Virus record (IMG/VR): IMGVR_UViG_3300008107_000436
Span: 1 to 52,314 of that record
Direction: 5' to 3' (one strand)
DNA length: 52,314 nucleotides
Source of the DNA: a virus
Notes under the pieces: generated by a model
What the model was told of the DNA's origin: nothing
What the model saw: only the letters and a program-made list of their open reading frames with translations
Databases searched by the model: none
Program-made: the position numbers and the translations under genes
Shown: positions 52,107-52,314 of the stretch, piece by piece
Position numbering within the stretch: the stretch's first letter is position 1
How the letters are laid out: the number at the start of each line of letters is the position of its first letter

Positions 52107-52314
52107 ACAAGTTTTGAATCAAACTTGATTGTTGATTCCAATGAGTTGTTTGTTTTAACAACATCGATTCTTAAAATGTCATTGGTTGAAATCTGAATCT
52201 CATTTACATCAGTTCCAAAATAATATCCGTTTATATAAACATCAAAACTATCTACGTTGGTTGACCCAATCAAAGACATATTTGCTCTGAATTCGACTAT
52301 TTCACTCAAAGTGT
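52103..52314 (-). CDS. Unknown protein, N-terminus beyond window
   Basis: The frame is open to the right edge, so at least 69 residues of a longer gene are present. The sequence includes FRANMSLIGSTNVDSFDVYI, then YYFGTDVNEIQISTNDILRI, ending STIKFDSKLV. Beta-rich, with no recognised family. A TTG near the edge could start it, but a start further upstream is equally likely. Upstream of the sheath gene in T4-like phages one often finds head or neck genes; nothing here decides this. Confidence 0.6.
   Translation of the reverse strand, partial: TLSEIVEFRANMSLIGSTNVDSFDVYINGYYFGTDVNEIQISTNDILRIDVVKTNNSLESTIKFDSKLV

Overview
The window is a 52.3 kb piece of a large, AT-rich, T4-like (contractile-tailed) phage genome. 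Nearly all genes are read from the minus strand, so gene order runs from high to low coordinates. Three independent hints point to a Bacteroidetes host, probably a flavobacterium-like one. Start codons are preceded by A/T-rich leaders without Shine-Dalgarno sequences. One tail protein is built from SprB-type repeats, a family best known from Bacteroidetes gliding adhesins. The ribonucleotide reductase small subunit has the ENIHS...MYSLLIDTY signature typical of eukaryotic and Bacteroidetes enzymes. The host is inferred, not shown.

Region 1 (52.3-38.8 kb, minus) is the first tail module: an unknown partial gene, tail sheath (gp18-like, enlarged to 1069 aa), a HAD-type phosphatase, tail tube (gp19-like), a gp26-like baseplate protein, the tape measure (623 aa), a 1701-aa baseplate/tube-cap candidate with an OmpA-like domain, and a gp53-like LysM-type wedge protein. 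One tiny ribbon-helix-helix-like gene (51951-52106) is the only plus-strand gene I accept.

Region 2 (38.8-30.2 kb) holds a giant 2583-aa hub-like protein (gp27/gpD-like core, possible cell-wall-degrading segment, IPT/TIG domain) and two small unknown proteins. Region 3 (30.1-21.9 kb) is a replication and nucleotide block: gp32-like ssDNA-binding protein, UvsX/RecA, 5'-nuclease (RNase H/FEN type), an unknown 150-aa protein, DnaB-like helicase (gp41), and NrdB and NrdA (class Ia ribonucleotide reductase). A terminator after nrdA closes it.

Region 4 (21.8 kb to the left edge) is the second structural module: gp25 and gp6 baseplate wedge proteins, a 1613-aa protein with apparent membrane segments, a run of tightly overlapping unknown baseplate/fibre genes (PKD-like and SprB-repeat domains), two small Cys-containing proteins, and finally a very long collagen-like (Gly-X-Y) fibre gene that runs off the left edge. 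Most junctions in this module are TAATG or ATGA overlaps, suggesting translational coupling.

Two layers of regulation can be read directly. A conserved coding-strand heptamer TATTTAT sits in 11 gaps in front of structural genes. I did not see it in front of the replication genes. It is the exact reverse complement of the core of the T4 late promoter (TATAAATA). Strong hairpin-plus-U-tract terminators sit after sheath, tube, the gp26-like gene, the 221-aa gene, gp32 and nrdA; three of them abut the start codon of the next gene, as if to set stoichiometry by read-through. No tRNA, insertion sequence or CRISPR array was seen, and no gap longer than 300 bases lacks a gene.
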